64,000 bases of DNA, taken from contig NZ_DATCTU010000091.1 in NCBI RefSeq assembly GCF_036567765.1, positions 1-64,000 on the forward strand, read 5' to 3'. The stretch comes from Pseudobacteroides sp. GTDB lineage: Bacteria; Bacillota; Clostridia; Acetivibrionales; DSM-2933. This document shows positions 6,801 through 17,963 of the stretch, one piece after another; positions within the stretch are counted from its first letter, which is position 1; each line of letters starts with the position of its first letter. The translations under genes were made by a program, and so were the position numbers. The notes beneath the pieces are model-generated. The model was given only the letters and a program-made list of their open reading frames with translations. It was not told the origin of the DNA and made no database searches.

Positions 6801-8732
6801 ATGAGTTGGATGAATATGCTTTACACCACCTATGAAAATGTTATGAAAGGTGATACTGACGGATTGAATCCCCCTCTATTGCCAATTGCACACACAACCC
6901 AAAATGCAGATATTGAAGTGCAAATTGATATTGATGGAAATTTTATCAGAAGCTATGTTGTTGAAAGTGACAAACAAACAATGATACCTTGCTCGGAATC
7001 TTCATCAAGCAGATCTGGCTCAAATCCGGTTAACCACCCATTGTTTGATAAGCTTCAGTATCTTGCCGGGGATTATAGTGCTTTTGGAGGAGAAAAAGGA
7101 TCACATTTCCATGAAAAGTATATGGCAGATCTGGAGGATTGGTGCAATTCCAGTTACTCAAACGAGCAAGTTCAAGCAATTTACAATTACCTGAAGAAAG
7201 GCTGCCTTATTTCAGATCTAGTCAGGGATGGATCGTTGATATGTGATGAAAACAACAGATTGTTAAAAAAGTGGCCAGGCAGCAAGAATGATATTCCAAA
7301 AATATTTAAGGCTATAATCGGTGAGCAAAGCAATGCTTTTATAAGATTTAGGGTGTCAGGCGGAAATGATGCTGAAACAGCTGCTTGGCAAAATAAAAAA
7401 GTTCAAGACGATTATATTGATTATTACTTAAGCAAGCAGGAAGACAAAGGCTTTTGCTATGTTACAGGTGAAATAATTCCATGTTCAAACAACCATCCTT
7501 CAAAGATCAGAAACACCGGGGACAAAGCAAAGCTAATTTCAGCAAATGATGATACCGGCTTTACTTTTAGAGGCAGGTTTATAAATTCAGGGCAGGCTAT
7601 TCAGATCGGCTATGATGTTTCTCAAAAAGCCCATAATGCACTTAAATGGCTTATCAGCAAGCAAGGAAAAAACTTTGGGGATAAGGTTTTTCTACTATGG
7701 GGTACAAACAACGAGAAAACTCCTGATCCAATCCGTGATACTTGTGATTTTCCAGATTTCGGAACAGAAAATTTCGCTTATACAAAAGAAGAAATTGCAG
7801 AGCGTTTCAATCGTGCAATTGCAGGATACAAAGCAGAAATTGACAATAAAACCAGTCTGGCACTAATAGGCCTGGATTCTGCAACTACAGGCAGATTGTC
7901 AATAACATTTTACAGAGAATTCCATGGTAAGCAGGGAAATGAACTCATTAAAAATATTGAGAATTGGCATAATGATTGCAAATGGCACCATAGATACAAG
8001 AAAAAAGATAAAAACATTATCAGTTTTGATGGAGCACCTTCGCCGATGGATATTGCATTGGTGGCTTACGGTACGGAACAAAACGGTTTTCTAAAGGCAG
8101 ATAACAAGCTTGTTGCTGCAACTGTGGAAAGAATTTTACCTTGCATTAGTGATGCTGTCAGATTGCCATTGGATATTATGCGTACAGCGGTCAATAAGTG
8201 TTTTCATCCTCAAAATTATCAGGATATTTACAATTGGAGTAAAGTAGTTAGTATAACCTGTTCATTAGTTAAAAAACATTATAAGGAACAAGGAGAGGAT
8301 TGGGATATGGAACTTAATTTGGATACCGATGATATTAATTATAATTGCGGCAGGCTATTGGCTGTTGCCCATGAAATCGAAAGAAGAGCGTTAAAAATGA
8401 CTGGGGATAATAACATTCGAAATACCAATGCAATCAGATACTTTACTAAATTCGCATTGTATCCATGTAAAACATGGGGAATTATTTCAGACAGGCTTAG
8501 ACCCTATATAGAAAGATTGGGTGAAAGGGGAAATGACTTATATAAGCTAAAGCAGGAGATATCCGTCAAAATCCCTCCTAAGGCTTTTGAAGAAGTGAAA
8601 AATCTCGATGGGCGTATGGCTTTGGGCTTTGATTCGCAACGTTATTGTTTCTATAATTCATCAAATAAGTCTGAAAAAACTAAAGAAAATTTAGGAGGTA
8701 ATGAAAATGAGTATTCTGAAGAACAAAATTGA
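6801..8732 (+). CDS. cas8c: Cas8c (Csd1), large Cascade subunit
   Basis: 643 residues, typical of Csd1/Cas8c, which recognises the PAM and recruits Cas3; in I-C an internal start also makes the small subunit. Family features include the N-terminal MSWMNMLYTTYE, the GEKGSHFHEKYM block, CYVTGE near residue 225 and the helical C-terminal third. The ATG follows the cas5c stop directly. The last 26 bases overlap the start of cas7c. Confidence 0.95.
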   Translation: MSWMNMLYTTYENVMKGDTDGLNPPLLPIAHTTQNADIEVQIDIDGNFIRSYVVESDKQTMIPCSESSSSRSGSNPVNHPLFDKLQYLAGDYSAFGGEKGSHFHEKYMADLEDWCNSSYSNEQVQAIYNYLKKGCLISDLVRDGSLICDENNRLLKKWPGSKNDIPKIFKAIIGEQSNAFIRFRVSGGNDAETAAWQNKKVQDDYIDYYLSKQEDKGFCYVTGEIIPCSNNHPSKIRNTGDKAKLISANDDTGFTFRGRFINSGQAIQIGYDVSQKAHNALKWLISKQGKNFGDKVFLLWGTNNEKTPDPIRDTCDFPDFGTENFAYTKEEIAERFNRAIAGYKAEIDNKTSLALIGLDSATTGRLSITFYREFHGKQGNELIKNIENWHNDCKWHHRYKKKDKNIISFDGAPSPMDIALVAYGTEQNGFLKADNKLVAATVERILPCISDAVRLPLDIMRTAVNKCFHPQNYQDIYNWSKVVSITCSLVKKHYKEQGEDWDMELNLDTDDINYNCGRLLAVAHEIERRALKMTGDNNIRNTNAIRYFTKFALYPCKTWGIISDRLRPYIERLGERGNDLYKLKQEISVKIPPKAFEEVKNLDGRMALGFDSQRYCFYNSSNKSEKTKENLGGNENEYSEEQN

Positions 8733-9591
8733 TTTTGCGGTTGTTGTTTCTGTGTCAAATGCAAATCCCAATGGAGACCCTTTAAATGGTAATATGCCGA
8801 GAACCACATACGATGGTTATGGTGAAATTTCAGATGTATGCATAAAACGAAAAATGAGAAACCGGCTTATGGATATGGGAGAATCGATTTTTGTTCAGTC
8901 CGATGATAAAAAAAATGATAGTTACGACAGTTTAAGAGAAAGAGCAAAGGCTAATTTGGCTTTAATGGCTGCCGAAAAAGCAAAAAGCAATGAAGAATTT
9001 GCAAAAATCGCATGTGAGAGTTGGATTGATGTAAGAAGTTTCGGGCAGGTATTTGCTTTTAAAGGTGAAAAAGACGATAAAGACGATAAAAAAGGTGGTG
9101 TATCTGTTGGTGTTAGAGGTCCTGTATCTGTTCATCCAGCTTTTAGTAAAGATATCGTCAGTGTATCAAGTATTCAAATAACTAAAAGTGTGAACAACGA
9201 ATCCAATGACAAAGCGAAGAAAAGCTCAGATACTATGGGAATGAAGCATCGGGTTGATTTTGGCGTATATCTTATTAAAGGAAGCATAAATGTACAACTG
9301 GCAGAAAAAACAGGATTTACCGAGGATGATTCGGAAAAAATAAAAGAGGCATTAAGGACTATTTTTGTTAATGATTGCTCATCCGCTCGTCCTGATGGAA
9401 GTATGGCAGTTTATAAACTATATTGGTGGGTACATAATAACAAAATAGGTCAGTATTCATCTTCAAAGATTCATAATAGTGTACATATAGAAAAGAAATC
9501 CCAATGCGAACAATCTTCTTCAATTGATGACTACACAATAAGTGTTAAAAATCTGGAAGGACTGAAACTTGAGGAATATGATGGAATATAA
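8707..9591 (+). CDS. cas7c: Cas7c (Csd2), Cascade backbone subunit
   Basis: 294 residues. Cas7 copies polymerise along the crRNA guide. The N-terminus carries the family pattern SNANPNGDPLNGNMPR, then SDVCIKRKMRN. ATG 8707 is chosen over 8701 because GGAGG at 8694-8698 then lies 8 bases away rather than 2. The start lies inside cas8c. Residues 120-130 contain a short DDKDDKK charged insertion in the thumb region. Confidence 0.95.
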   Translation: MSILKNKIDFAVVVSVSNANPNGDPLNGNMPRTTYDGYGEISDVCIKRKMRNRLMDMGESIFVQSDDKKNDSYDSLRERAKANLALMAAEKAKSNEEFAKIACESWIDVRSFGQVFAFKGEKDDKDDKKGGVSVGVRGPVSVHPAFSKDIVSVSSIQITKSVNNESNDKAKKSSDTMGMKHRVDFGVYLIKGSINVQLAEKTGFTEDDSEKIKEALRTIFVNDCSSARPDGSMAVYKLYWWVHNNKIGQYSSSKIHNSVHIEKKSQCEQSSSIDDYTISVKNLEGLKLEEYDGI

Positions 9592-10237
9592 TGAAGAAGA
9601 CTTCCTTTCTCTTTCGGGAATACAACATTTTAAATTTTGTCGTAGGCAGTGGGCGTTAATACATATTGAACAGCAATGGCAGGAAAATTTGCGAACCGTT
9701 GAAGGAGAAATACTTCATAAAAAAGCACATGATAATTTATTGAAGGAAAAGCGTGGAAACTTGATTATTTCACGAGGAATAGCTGTATTCTCAAAATCAC
9801 TAGGCATAAATGGCATTTGTGACGTGGTTGAGTTTCGAAAAGATAAGGAAGGTGTAGCGATTTTTGGCAGAGAGGGCTTGTATAAACCTGCTCCTGTTGA
9901 ATATAAACGTGGGAAACCAAAGGAAGATGATATTGATATTTTGCAATTAACAGCACAGGCGATGTGCCTTGAGGAGATGCTAAATTGTGAAATTAAAGTT
10001 GGGTATATGTTTTATGGTGAAATTAACCATAGAATAGAAGTTGAATTTACTGATGAATTAAAAAATTGTGTTGTGGAGATATGCAAAGAGATGCATGAAA
10101 TATATAAAAGGCGTTATACGCCCAAAGTGAAGCCAAGTAAGAAGTGTAGTGCCTGTTCTCTTAAAAACATTTGTATGCCAAAGCTATGCAAAAATTTATC
10201 GGTTAAAGACTATATTGAGAGGAGTTTGAAGGAATGA
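9581..10237 (+). CDS. cas4: Cas4 exonuclease (adaptation)
   Basis: A RecB-like nuclease of about 218 residues with an iron-sulphur cluster that trims prespacers and ensures PAM-correct spacer uptake. It has FCRRQW (first Cys), GEILHKKAH, ICDVVEF, PVEYKRGKPKED with QLTAQA, and the C-terminal CSACSLKNIC...C, so nuclease and cluster ligands are complete. ATG 9581 aligns with family starts; ATG 9578 or TTG 9569 are possible. Overlaps cas7c by 11 bases and cas1 by 4. Confidence 0.95.
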   Translation: MEYNEEDFLSLSGIQHFKFCRRQWALIHIEQQWQENLRTVEGEILHKKAHDNLLKEKRGNLIISRGIAVFSKSLGINGICDVVEFRKDKEGVAIFGREGLYKPAPVEYKRGKPKEDDIDILQLTAQAMCLEEMLNCEIKVGYMFYGEINHRIEVEFTDELKNCVVEICKEMHEIYKRRYTPKVKPSKKCSACSLKNICMPKLCKNLSVKDYIERSLKE

Positions 10238-11265
10238 GAAAGCTTTTAAATACTCTTTATGTAACTTCAGCTGATGCATATCTTTCCCTAGACGGTGAAA
10301 ATATTGTTGTTTTGAAGAACGAGGCTGAAGTTATGAGGCTTCCATTACATAATCTGGAAGGGGTTGTTACTTTTGGATACGTAGGAGCCAGTCCAGCTTT
10401 GATGGGAGCATGTGCTAAAAAGAATATTTCATTGTGTTTTATGACACAGAGTGGTAATTTCCGAGGGCAATTTGTTGGAAAAGTACGGGGAAATGTTACG
10501 CTTAGAAAAACGCAATATTTTATGTCAGAAGATAATAATACAAGTGCCCTCTTGGCTAGGAATTTTATTTTAGGTAAAATTTTCAATTCAAAATGGGTAA
10601 TTGAACGTGCAATAAGAGATTATGCACTGAGACTGGATGTTGCTAAATTGAAGAAGGTATCTTATAATTTATCAAATTCGCTTAATCTTATTAAAGGGTG
10701 TGTTGATTTAGAGCAGTTGAGAGGTTTCGAGGGAGAGGCAGCAAGCCAGTATTTTAGCGTTTTTGATGACTTAATTCTTCAACAAAAGGAAAGTTTTTAC
10801 TTTGCACAACGCAATAAGCGACCTCCCCTAGACAATGTTAATGCTATGTTATCCTTTGTGTATACTTTACTGACTAATGATGTTGCATCAGCTTTAGAAA
10901 CTGTCGGATTAGACCCTTATGTGGGATTTCTTCACAGAGACAGACCCGGAAGAGCTTCTTTGGCATTGGATTTGATGGAGGAATTGAGGAGTGTTTTTGC
11001 GGACAGATTTGTTCTTTCGCTTATAAATAAGAGAATAGTAAATGCATCTGGTTTTGTTAAGAAAGAAAATGGTGCTGTTATAATGGATGATGATACAAGA
11101 AAGACAATATTATCAAAATGGCAGGAACGGAAAAAAGAAGAATTGAAACATCCTTTTTTAGAAGAAAAGATTGAATGGGGATTAGTTCCCTATGCTCAAT
11201 CAATGCTGTTAGCAAGGTGCATTCGTGGTGATTTAGAAGAATATCCACCATTCTTGTGGAAGTAG
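10234..11265 (+). CDS. cas1: Cas1 integrase, type I-C
   Basis: 343 residues, normal length. Cas1 with Cas2 inserts spacers at the leader-proximal repeat. Metal ligands are present: Glu in RGFEGEAA (near 166), His in GFLHRDRPGR (near 233) and Asp in LALDLMEEL (near 246). The ATG overlaps the cas4 TGA (ATGA), so translation is coupled. Confidence 0.97.
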   Translation: MRKLLNTLYVTSADAYLSLDGENIVVLKNEAEVMRLPLHNLEGVVTFGYVGASPALMGACAKKNISLCFMTQSGNFRGQFVGKVRGNVTLRKTQYFMSEDNNTSALLARNFILGKIFNSKWVIERAIRDYALRLDVAKLKKVSYNLSNSLNLIKGCVDLEQLRGFEGEAASQYFSVFDDLILQQKESFYFAQRNKRPPLDNVNAMLSFVYTLLTNDVASALETVGLDPYVGFLHRDRPGRASLALDLMEELRSVFADRFVLSLINKRIVNASGFVKKENGAVIMDDDTRKTILSKWQERKKEELKHPFLEEKIEWGLVPYAQSMLLARCIRGDLEEYPPFLWK

Positions 11266-11565
11266 GTGATATATATTTTTGTTCTTATAACATATGATGT
11301 TAATACTGAAACAGTAGAAGGCAAAAAGAGATTGCGTAAAGTTGCAAAAATGTGTGTAAACTATGGTCAACGCGTTCAAAATTCTGTTTTTGAATGTGTA
11401 ATAGAACCCGCAAAATTTAAAGAAGTGCAGCATAGGCTCCAAGAAATTATTAATAAGGATAAAGATAGCTTAAGATTTTACTATCTAGGGAACAACTACA
11501 AAAATAAAGTTGAACATATTGGAGCAAAAACATCTCTCGATATTGAGGGAACAATAATTATTTAG
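11266..11565 (+). CDS. cas2: Cas2, adaptation complex dimer
   Basis: 99 residues with the ferredoxin-like fold start VLITYDVNTETVEG and CVNYGQRVQNSVFEC, characteristic of type I-C Cas2. It begins with GTG directly after the cas1 stop TAG; no ATG is available near the conserved N-terminus. Last gene of the operon, ending 170 bases before the first repeat. Confidence 0.95.
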   Translation: MIYIFVLITYDVNTETVEGKKRLRKVAKMCVNYGQRVQNSVFECVIEPAKFKEVQHRLQEIINKDKDSLRFYYLGNNYKNKVEHIGAKTSLDIEGTIII

Positions 11566-11735
11566 TGCGAATGTGTAGAGAACATAAAAACTGGGGACTT
11601 TCGCACCAAAAATTATATGTATTTAGGTATAATGAATAACATAAATAGTAGTTATATTGCAAAAGACACCTTTTAAGTTAGTCAAAGTTGTACAATTTCA
11701 CTAATATTTTCAGCACATAATTGTATAATTTTGCT
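11566..11735 (+). promoter_or_regulatory. CRISPR leader
   Basis: 170 AT-rich bases between cas2 and the first repeat, on the side expected from the repeat orientation. An inverted repeat GTGCGA (11565-11570) / TCGCAC (11601-11606) opens it. TATAAT boxes lie at 11628-11633 and 11724-11729; the second would start RNA at the first repeat base, but neither has a good -35. The 12-mer at 11719-11730 recurs upstream of cas3. Confidence 0.8.
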
Positions 11736-14700
11736 GTCGCTCTCTATACAGGGAGCGTGGATTGAAATTTCAAATGTCTGATAATGAAAGTCTACTAGAT
11801 GGCGTCGCTCTCTATACAGGGAGCGTGGATTGAAATCTTGAAAGGAGTGGTAAAATGGGTTCAAGAGATTTAAGGTCGCTCTCTATACAGGGAGCGTGGA
11901 TTGAAATTGAAAGTTGGGGTGATGATTTAGATTTTATTTATGGTCGCTCTCTATACAGGGAGCGTGGATTGAAATAAAAAAATATTTTGGTATTAGGAGG
12001 GTAGAGCATGAGGTCGCTCTCTATACAGGGAGCGTGGATTGAAATCCGGGTCATATGTATAAAGAAAAGGTTCCTATTGTCGCTCTCTATACAGGGAGCG
12101 TGGATTGAAATAGTCATACTCCGAAAAATTTGATACATCAACGCCGTCGCTCTCTATACAGGGAGCGTGGATTGAAATAGTAAAGAAGAATATAAGGCAT
12201 TGCCTGAGAGTTTAAGTCGCTCTCTATACAGGGAGCGTGGATTGAAATCTGCAAGTCTTAAAAACGCTCAATTAACTAACGCAGTCGCTCTCTATACAGG
12301 GAGCGTGGATTGAAATCTGTTTCTTTTTCTCTTCTTTGGTGTTTCCGGTTCTATGTCGCTCTCTATACAGGGAGCGTGGATTGAAATGTTTATAAGTTTA
12401 TCGTCACTTGTGTCCATCCAAGTCGCTCTCTATACAGGGAGCGTGGATTGAAATTCTTTTAGATGCAGGTAATTCTTATTTAAAAGAGGTCGCTCTCTAT
12501 ACAGGGAGCGTGGATTGAAATTGTACATATACATCAGTTGCTTGCAGCGAATATGGTCGCTCTCTATACAGGGAGCGTGGATTGAAATATGCCTAGAATA
12601 TTTCTATTCGCTCTAATCCATTGTCGTCGCTCTCTATACAGGGAGCGTGGATTGAAATTTTACTGATAATGGTAAGGGGATTGCTCGTGTGTGTCGCTCT
12701 CTATACAGGGAGCGTGGATTGAAATGTTTATAGGTATATTAGTGTCAATATATATGGCAGTCGCTCTCTATACAGGGAGCGTGGATTGAAATTGTTTATG
12801 AGGACTCACCTCGATATGAACACCTGTTAAGTCGCTCTCTATACAGGGAGCGTGGATTGAAATTCCATCTGTATTTAGCATTGTCCAGAACATCAACCGT
12901 CGCTCTCTATACAGGGAGCGTGGATTGAAATTATGAAGCATATAGTAATACTTTTGCAATAATAGTCGCTCTCTATACAGGGAGCGTGGATTGAAATTGG
13001 AGTCCACGGGAATTTACCATTTCCCACTCTGTCGCTCTCTATACAGGGAGCGTGGATTGAAATATAATAAGCACCAATAAAACCTAAAACCAATATTGTC
13101 GCTCTCTATACAGGGAGCGTGGATTGAAATTTTGGACCGTGCTGTTAATGGACTAAAGCGCTGCAAGTCGCTCTCTATACAGGGAGCGTGGATTGAAATT
13201 ATATTGTCAATAATCTCTGCTGTGACTGGCAAAGTCGCTCTCTATACAGGGAGCGTGGATTGAAATATTTTCATGCGTTTCGGTAATAATGACTCGTTTA
13301 CGTCGCTCTCTATACAGGGAGCGTGGATTGAAATCTAACTGACCGACTGCTGTTTTTTCAAATGTTTCGTCGCTCTCTATACAGGGAGCGTGGATTGAAA
13401 TCATCTGGCTTGCCGACATAACAAAACTCAAGACAGCTAGTCGCTCTCTATACAGGGAGCGTGGATTGAAATTTTATTAGCCTTGTATCTTATTGGTGTA
13501 TCATCGTCGCTCTCTATACAGGGAGCGTGGATTGAAATAAAAAGTTGATTCAGCTATTGATCCTATCGATGTAGGTCGCTCTCTATACAGGGAGCGTGGA
13601 TTGAAATTACGAGCTGGATAAACAAAAATTATAAAAGTACATTAGGTCGCTCTCTATACAGGGAGCGTGGATTGAAATGAGAATGGAAATCAAACATGGA
13701 GAAACAAATGACAGTCGCTCTCTATACAGGGAGCGTGGATTGAAATTATAAAAAAGGTTTGGATTGATGGGCAGGTTAAGTCGCTCTCTATACAGGGAGC
13801 GTGGATTGAAATACGTATGAAACTTTTTTAATATTTTCTGTTAATCCAGTCGCTCTCTATACAGGGAGCGTGGATTGAAATACAAACCACGATTTTAACT
13901 GGTGCAGGTCAATCAGTCGCTCTCTATACAGGGAGCGTGGATTGAAATTGTATCGGGTGCTGGACTGTATCCATACAACATAGTCGCTCTCTATACAGGG
14001 AGCGTGGATTGAAATCCTAGTGCGAGTACCTTTGCTCATGTTAGCCAAATGTCGCTCTCTATACAGGGAGCGTGGATTGAAATCAAGAATTGAGGAATGA
14101 TACCATGCTTAATTATGAGTCGCTCTCTATACAGGGAGCGTGGATTGAAATTTTACAAGGGGTGCTAACATGAGAAGGATGTTGATAGTCGCTCTCTATA
14201 CAGGGAGCGTGGATTGAAATATTTGGATCTACAGGAATTTAGCCAATACGGCATAATTGTCGCTCTCTATACAGGGAGCGTGGATTGAAATCCCAATTGC
14301 ACTTTCGTATTCTAAAAATAACTGAGTCGCTCTCTATACAGGGAGCGTGGATTGAAATAGCAGCTTTAAGAATCATCAAGCTAAGAGGTTTAAGTCGCTC
14401 TCTATACAGGGAGCGTGGATTGAAATCAGCCATTATTGATGTGTAATCGGTGTATCTGTTGTCGCTCTCTATACAGGGAGCGTGGATTGAAATCCATATA
14501 GTAATGTTATTCACTTACGCCAGGACTTGTCGCTCTCTATACAGGGAGCGTGGATTGAAATTGTCCCATAAAATTCGTCTTTTAACTGTGCTGGTGTCGC
14601 TCTCTATACAGGGAGCGTGGATTGAAATCTGTATTAAGCTTCACTATTTTATCGCCTTTAAGTCGCTCTCTATACAGGGAGCGTGGATTGAAATATTTAA

Positions 14701-17700
14701 CAATTGCTCTAAGTAATCCATATTTAAGTCGCTCTCTATACAGGGAGCGTGGATTGAAATCATAGTGTTTTAGATAATGTTGGCGTAGTAGTACCACCAG
14801 GTCGCTCTCTATACAGGGAGCGTGGATTGAAATCATTCAGTTGTCTGCATGAGATCATATATTACGTCGCTCTCTATACAGGGAGCGTGGATTGAAATAA
14901 GCCCTGTGTTGACAAATACTGCTGGTACTTCTGTCGCTCTCTATACAGGGAGCGTGGATTGAAATCTTTTATAAAGTATGGTTTGCTCGTTGTTGCAATT
15001 GAGTCGCTCTCTATACAGGGAGCGTGGATTGAAATCGTATGAGTCAAGCACACCAGTAAGAAATCCAGAGTCGCTCTCTATACAGGGAGCGTGGATTGAA
15101 ATTTGAATAGTAAATGTCTTTGAGGCTACAGATGCAGTCGCTCTCTATACAGGGAGCGTGGATTGAAATATATAGGCAATTAGAAAAACAAGTAAAAAAC
15201 GGTGTCGCTCTCTATACAGGGAGCGTGGATTGAAATACCTTGCTGCTGTCCCTGTTGTCCTTGCTGTTGACCGTCGCTCTCTATACAGGGAGCGTGGATT
15301 GAAATCAATGATTACATATTAATCTGGCCAGATAAAAAAGTCGCTCTCTATACAGGGAGCGTGGATTGAAATAAACAAAAGATAAGGACGGGAATAATGA
15401 TGGATAATGTCGCTCTCTATACAGGGAGCGTGGATTGAAATCGTTATTCCTAAGACCGATTTTGTCCCAAAGCTTGGGTCGCTCTCTATACAGGGAGCGT
15501 GGATTGAAATACCACTGTTTGAGTTATTTGCTATTGTGTAGATAGTCGCTCTCTATACAGGGAGCGTGGATTGAAATCAATCAGGGTACACCAAATATGG
15601 GTGGTGCTAGAGGTCGCTCTCTATACAGGGAGCGTGGATTGAAATTCCTATTAAAGCCATACATACTGCCATTAAAGCTGTCGCTCTCTATACAGGGAGC
15701 GTGGATTGAAATAAGTTATTAATAAGACCTTGGTATTTGATATAAAAGTCGCTCTCTATACAGGGAGCGTGGATTGAAATAAGTTGGATTAAAGTTTTGC
15801 CTAACCCAAACTTTGTCGCTCTCTATACAGGGAGCGTGGATTGAAATATAAATATAAAAGCAATTCACAAGGGGAGAAAACGTCGCTCTCTATACAGGGA
15901 GCGTGGATTGAAATTATGATTCAATCTAAGGCAAAAGAGGCTGAGATGGTCGCTCTCTATACAGGGAGCGTGGATTGAAATTCTATAACCGCCCCAGGCT
16001 TTTACTCCCCCATTTGTCGCTCTCTATACAGGGAGCGTGGATTGAAATTTCAATGTTCTCAACATCTTCCTCAAGGTCTTCTTCCGTCGCTCTCTATACA
16101 GGGAGCGTGGATTGAAATCATGAGTGCGTCAAGTTCTTTTATGAGGTCAGTATGTCGCTCTCTATACAGGGAGCGTGGATTGAAATTTTCAAGTGAACAA
16201 ATATCAATGGAAGGCTTATAAAGTCGCTCTCTATACAGGGAGCGTGGATTGAAATTACAACACAACAAAGTTTAACTGCTCAAAGAGAGGTCGCTCTCTA
16301 TACAGGGAGCGTGGATTGAAATATTTTGACGATGGTAGAAAAGCAATTGTTTTAAATAGTCGCTCTCTATACAGGGAGCGTGGATTGAAATATCTGTTGT
16401 TGGCAATGACCATTGGATTGCTTTTGTCGCTCTCTATACAGGGAGCGTGGATTGAAATATTGATCTATACCTCTATCAACAGTGGGGAAGCCAGGTCGCT
16501 CTCTATACAGGGAGCGTGGATTGAAATCTCTAGTATACTGAGCATAGCTTTGTGGCACTGCAGTCGCTCTCTATACAGGGAGCGTGGATTGAAATCTTTT
16601 GATAAATTTATTATTGTATTACAGGCAATGGGTCGCTCTCTATACAGGGAGCGTGGATTGAAATAATAACCAGCCCAGTTGATGTAGACAGTATTGTGTC
16701 GCTCTCTATACAGGGAGCGTGGATTGAAATGTTCAAGTATGTTTTCGATAGAATTTTCTATGTGTCGCTCTCTATACAGGGAGCGTGGATTGAAATTGGA
16801 AAAAGGTGAATTAATCCGGCACGAAGATGGTTAGTCGCTCTCTATACAGGGAGCGTGGATTGAAATCAATAGAAAGACAAGGTGCTAGAAATGATTTAGG
16901 TCGCTCTCTATACAGGGAGCGTGGATTGAAATGGTTATGATAGCCGGGGCATTTGTACCACGTATTACGTCGCTCTCTATACAGGGAGCGTGGATTGAAA
17001 TTTGCAAGAGACCCACGTAATAATATATATGTGTTGTCGCTCTCTATACAGGGAGCGTGGATTGAAATCCATATATTGATTTGTTTGTAGACACTAATTG
17101 CGTCGCTCTCTATACAGGGAGCGTGGATTGAAATTAGGACTTTTGCACTATACAAAAATATGGTATAATGTCGCTCTCTATACAGGGAGCGTGGATTGAA
17201 ATTATTTTGCTAAGTCCAAATTCAGATATTGCAAAGTCGCTCTCTATACAGGGAGCGTGGATTGAAATAAGGATTTGAAGGAAACATTATAAAAATTGAC
17301 AGAGTCGCTCTCTATACAGGGAGCGTGGATTGAAATTGTATATAAATATAATCCTCAAAATGGTACTTATTAGTCGCTCTCTATACAGGGAGCGTGGATT
17401 GAAATAAATTTAATGGTGAAATTCGCTAAGCAATGTGAAAACGTCGCTCTCTATACAGGGAGCGTGGATTGAAATCGTTTACTCCCGCCACAATAGCACC
17501 AGCTGCATTAAGTCGCTCTCTATACAGGGAGCGTGGATTGAAATCAAGATATCTCTGTACTTCCATTAGACTTGCTCCATTCTGGTCGCTCTCTATACAG
17601 GGAGCGTGGATTGAAATTCTTGGTATATTAACTTATATAATATCTGATATAGGTCGCTCTCTATACAGGGAGCGTGGATTGAAATTACTTTTGATTTTCT

Positions 17701-17752
17701 GCTTAATTTGTGCCAGTCAGTCGCTCTCTATACAGGGAGCGTGGATTGAAAT
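11736..17752 (+). CRISPR. Type I-C CRISPR array, 89 repeats and 88 spacers
   Basis: I counted 89 copies of a 33-bp repeat beginning GTCGCTCTC and ending GGATTGAAAT, the first at 11736 and the last at 17720-17752. All appear identical, including the last. Spacers are 32-40 bp, mostly 33-38, and I saw no duplicates. The repeat is the I-C type, and its hairpin (CGCTCTC with GGGAGCG) has one U-G wobble where the common I-C repeat has C-G. Several spacers contain ribosome-site-plus-ATG sequences, as expected from phage or plasmid gene starts. Open reading frames here, with recurring IHAPCIESD or NPRSLYRER, are translation artefacts of the repeat. Confidence 0.99.
17135..17169 (+). promoter_or_regulatory. 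Promoter-like spacer inside the array (spacer 80)
   Basis: This spacer carries TTGCAC (17143-17148) and ends in TGGTATAAT (17161-17169), a perfect extended -10. It would start transcription inside the following repeat, feeding the last eight spacers. Confidence 0.4.
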
Positions 17753-17963
17753 AAACATGTTGATACACGCAACTATTCACTTTAAGAGTAATATTAAAGT
17801 GAAGGGGGAATATGGATGGTAAGAAAATTTGCTTTAATAACGCTAACAATGAGCTTATTGTTATTTTTGAGATGATTGTATGTACTTGAAATCCAACCTT
17901 TTGACAAGACATACATAAATTTGCTAATATAAAGGAAAAAAGTGTATTTGTTTTGGAGGCATA
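17753..17963. other. Array trailer with a hairpin and a 19-codon signal-peptide-like frame
   Basis: A 10-bp stem (17776-17785 with 17794-17803) lies just past the last repeat and could end pre-crRNA, though it lacks a T run. GAAGGGGG (17801-17808) then precedes ATG 17816, which opens a 19-codon frame reading like the start of a signal peptide (MVRKFALITLTMSLLLFLR). It is probably a truncated gene start; a small hydrophobic peptide is possible. Confidence 0.4.

Noticed and set aside
11736..17752. Self-targeting spacers against genes in this window
   Set aside because: By eye I found no spacer with a long match to non-array sequence here; a systematic search would be needed and I cannot run one.
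11682..17822. Many open reading frames on both strands inside the array, with repeated IHAPCIESD, NPRSLYRER or LSIQGAWIEI
   Set aside because: They are translations of the identical CRISPR repeat; none has a ribosome site or family match, and such frames are a known annotation artefact of I-C arrays.
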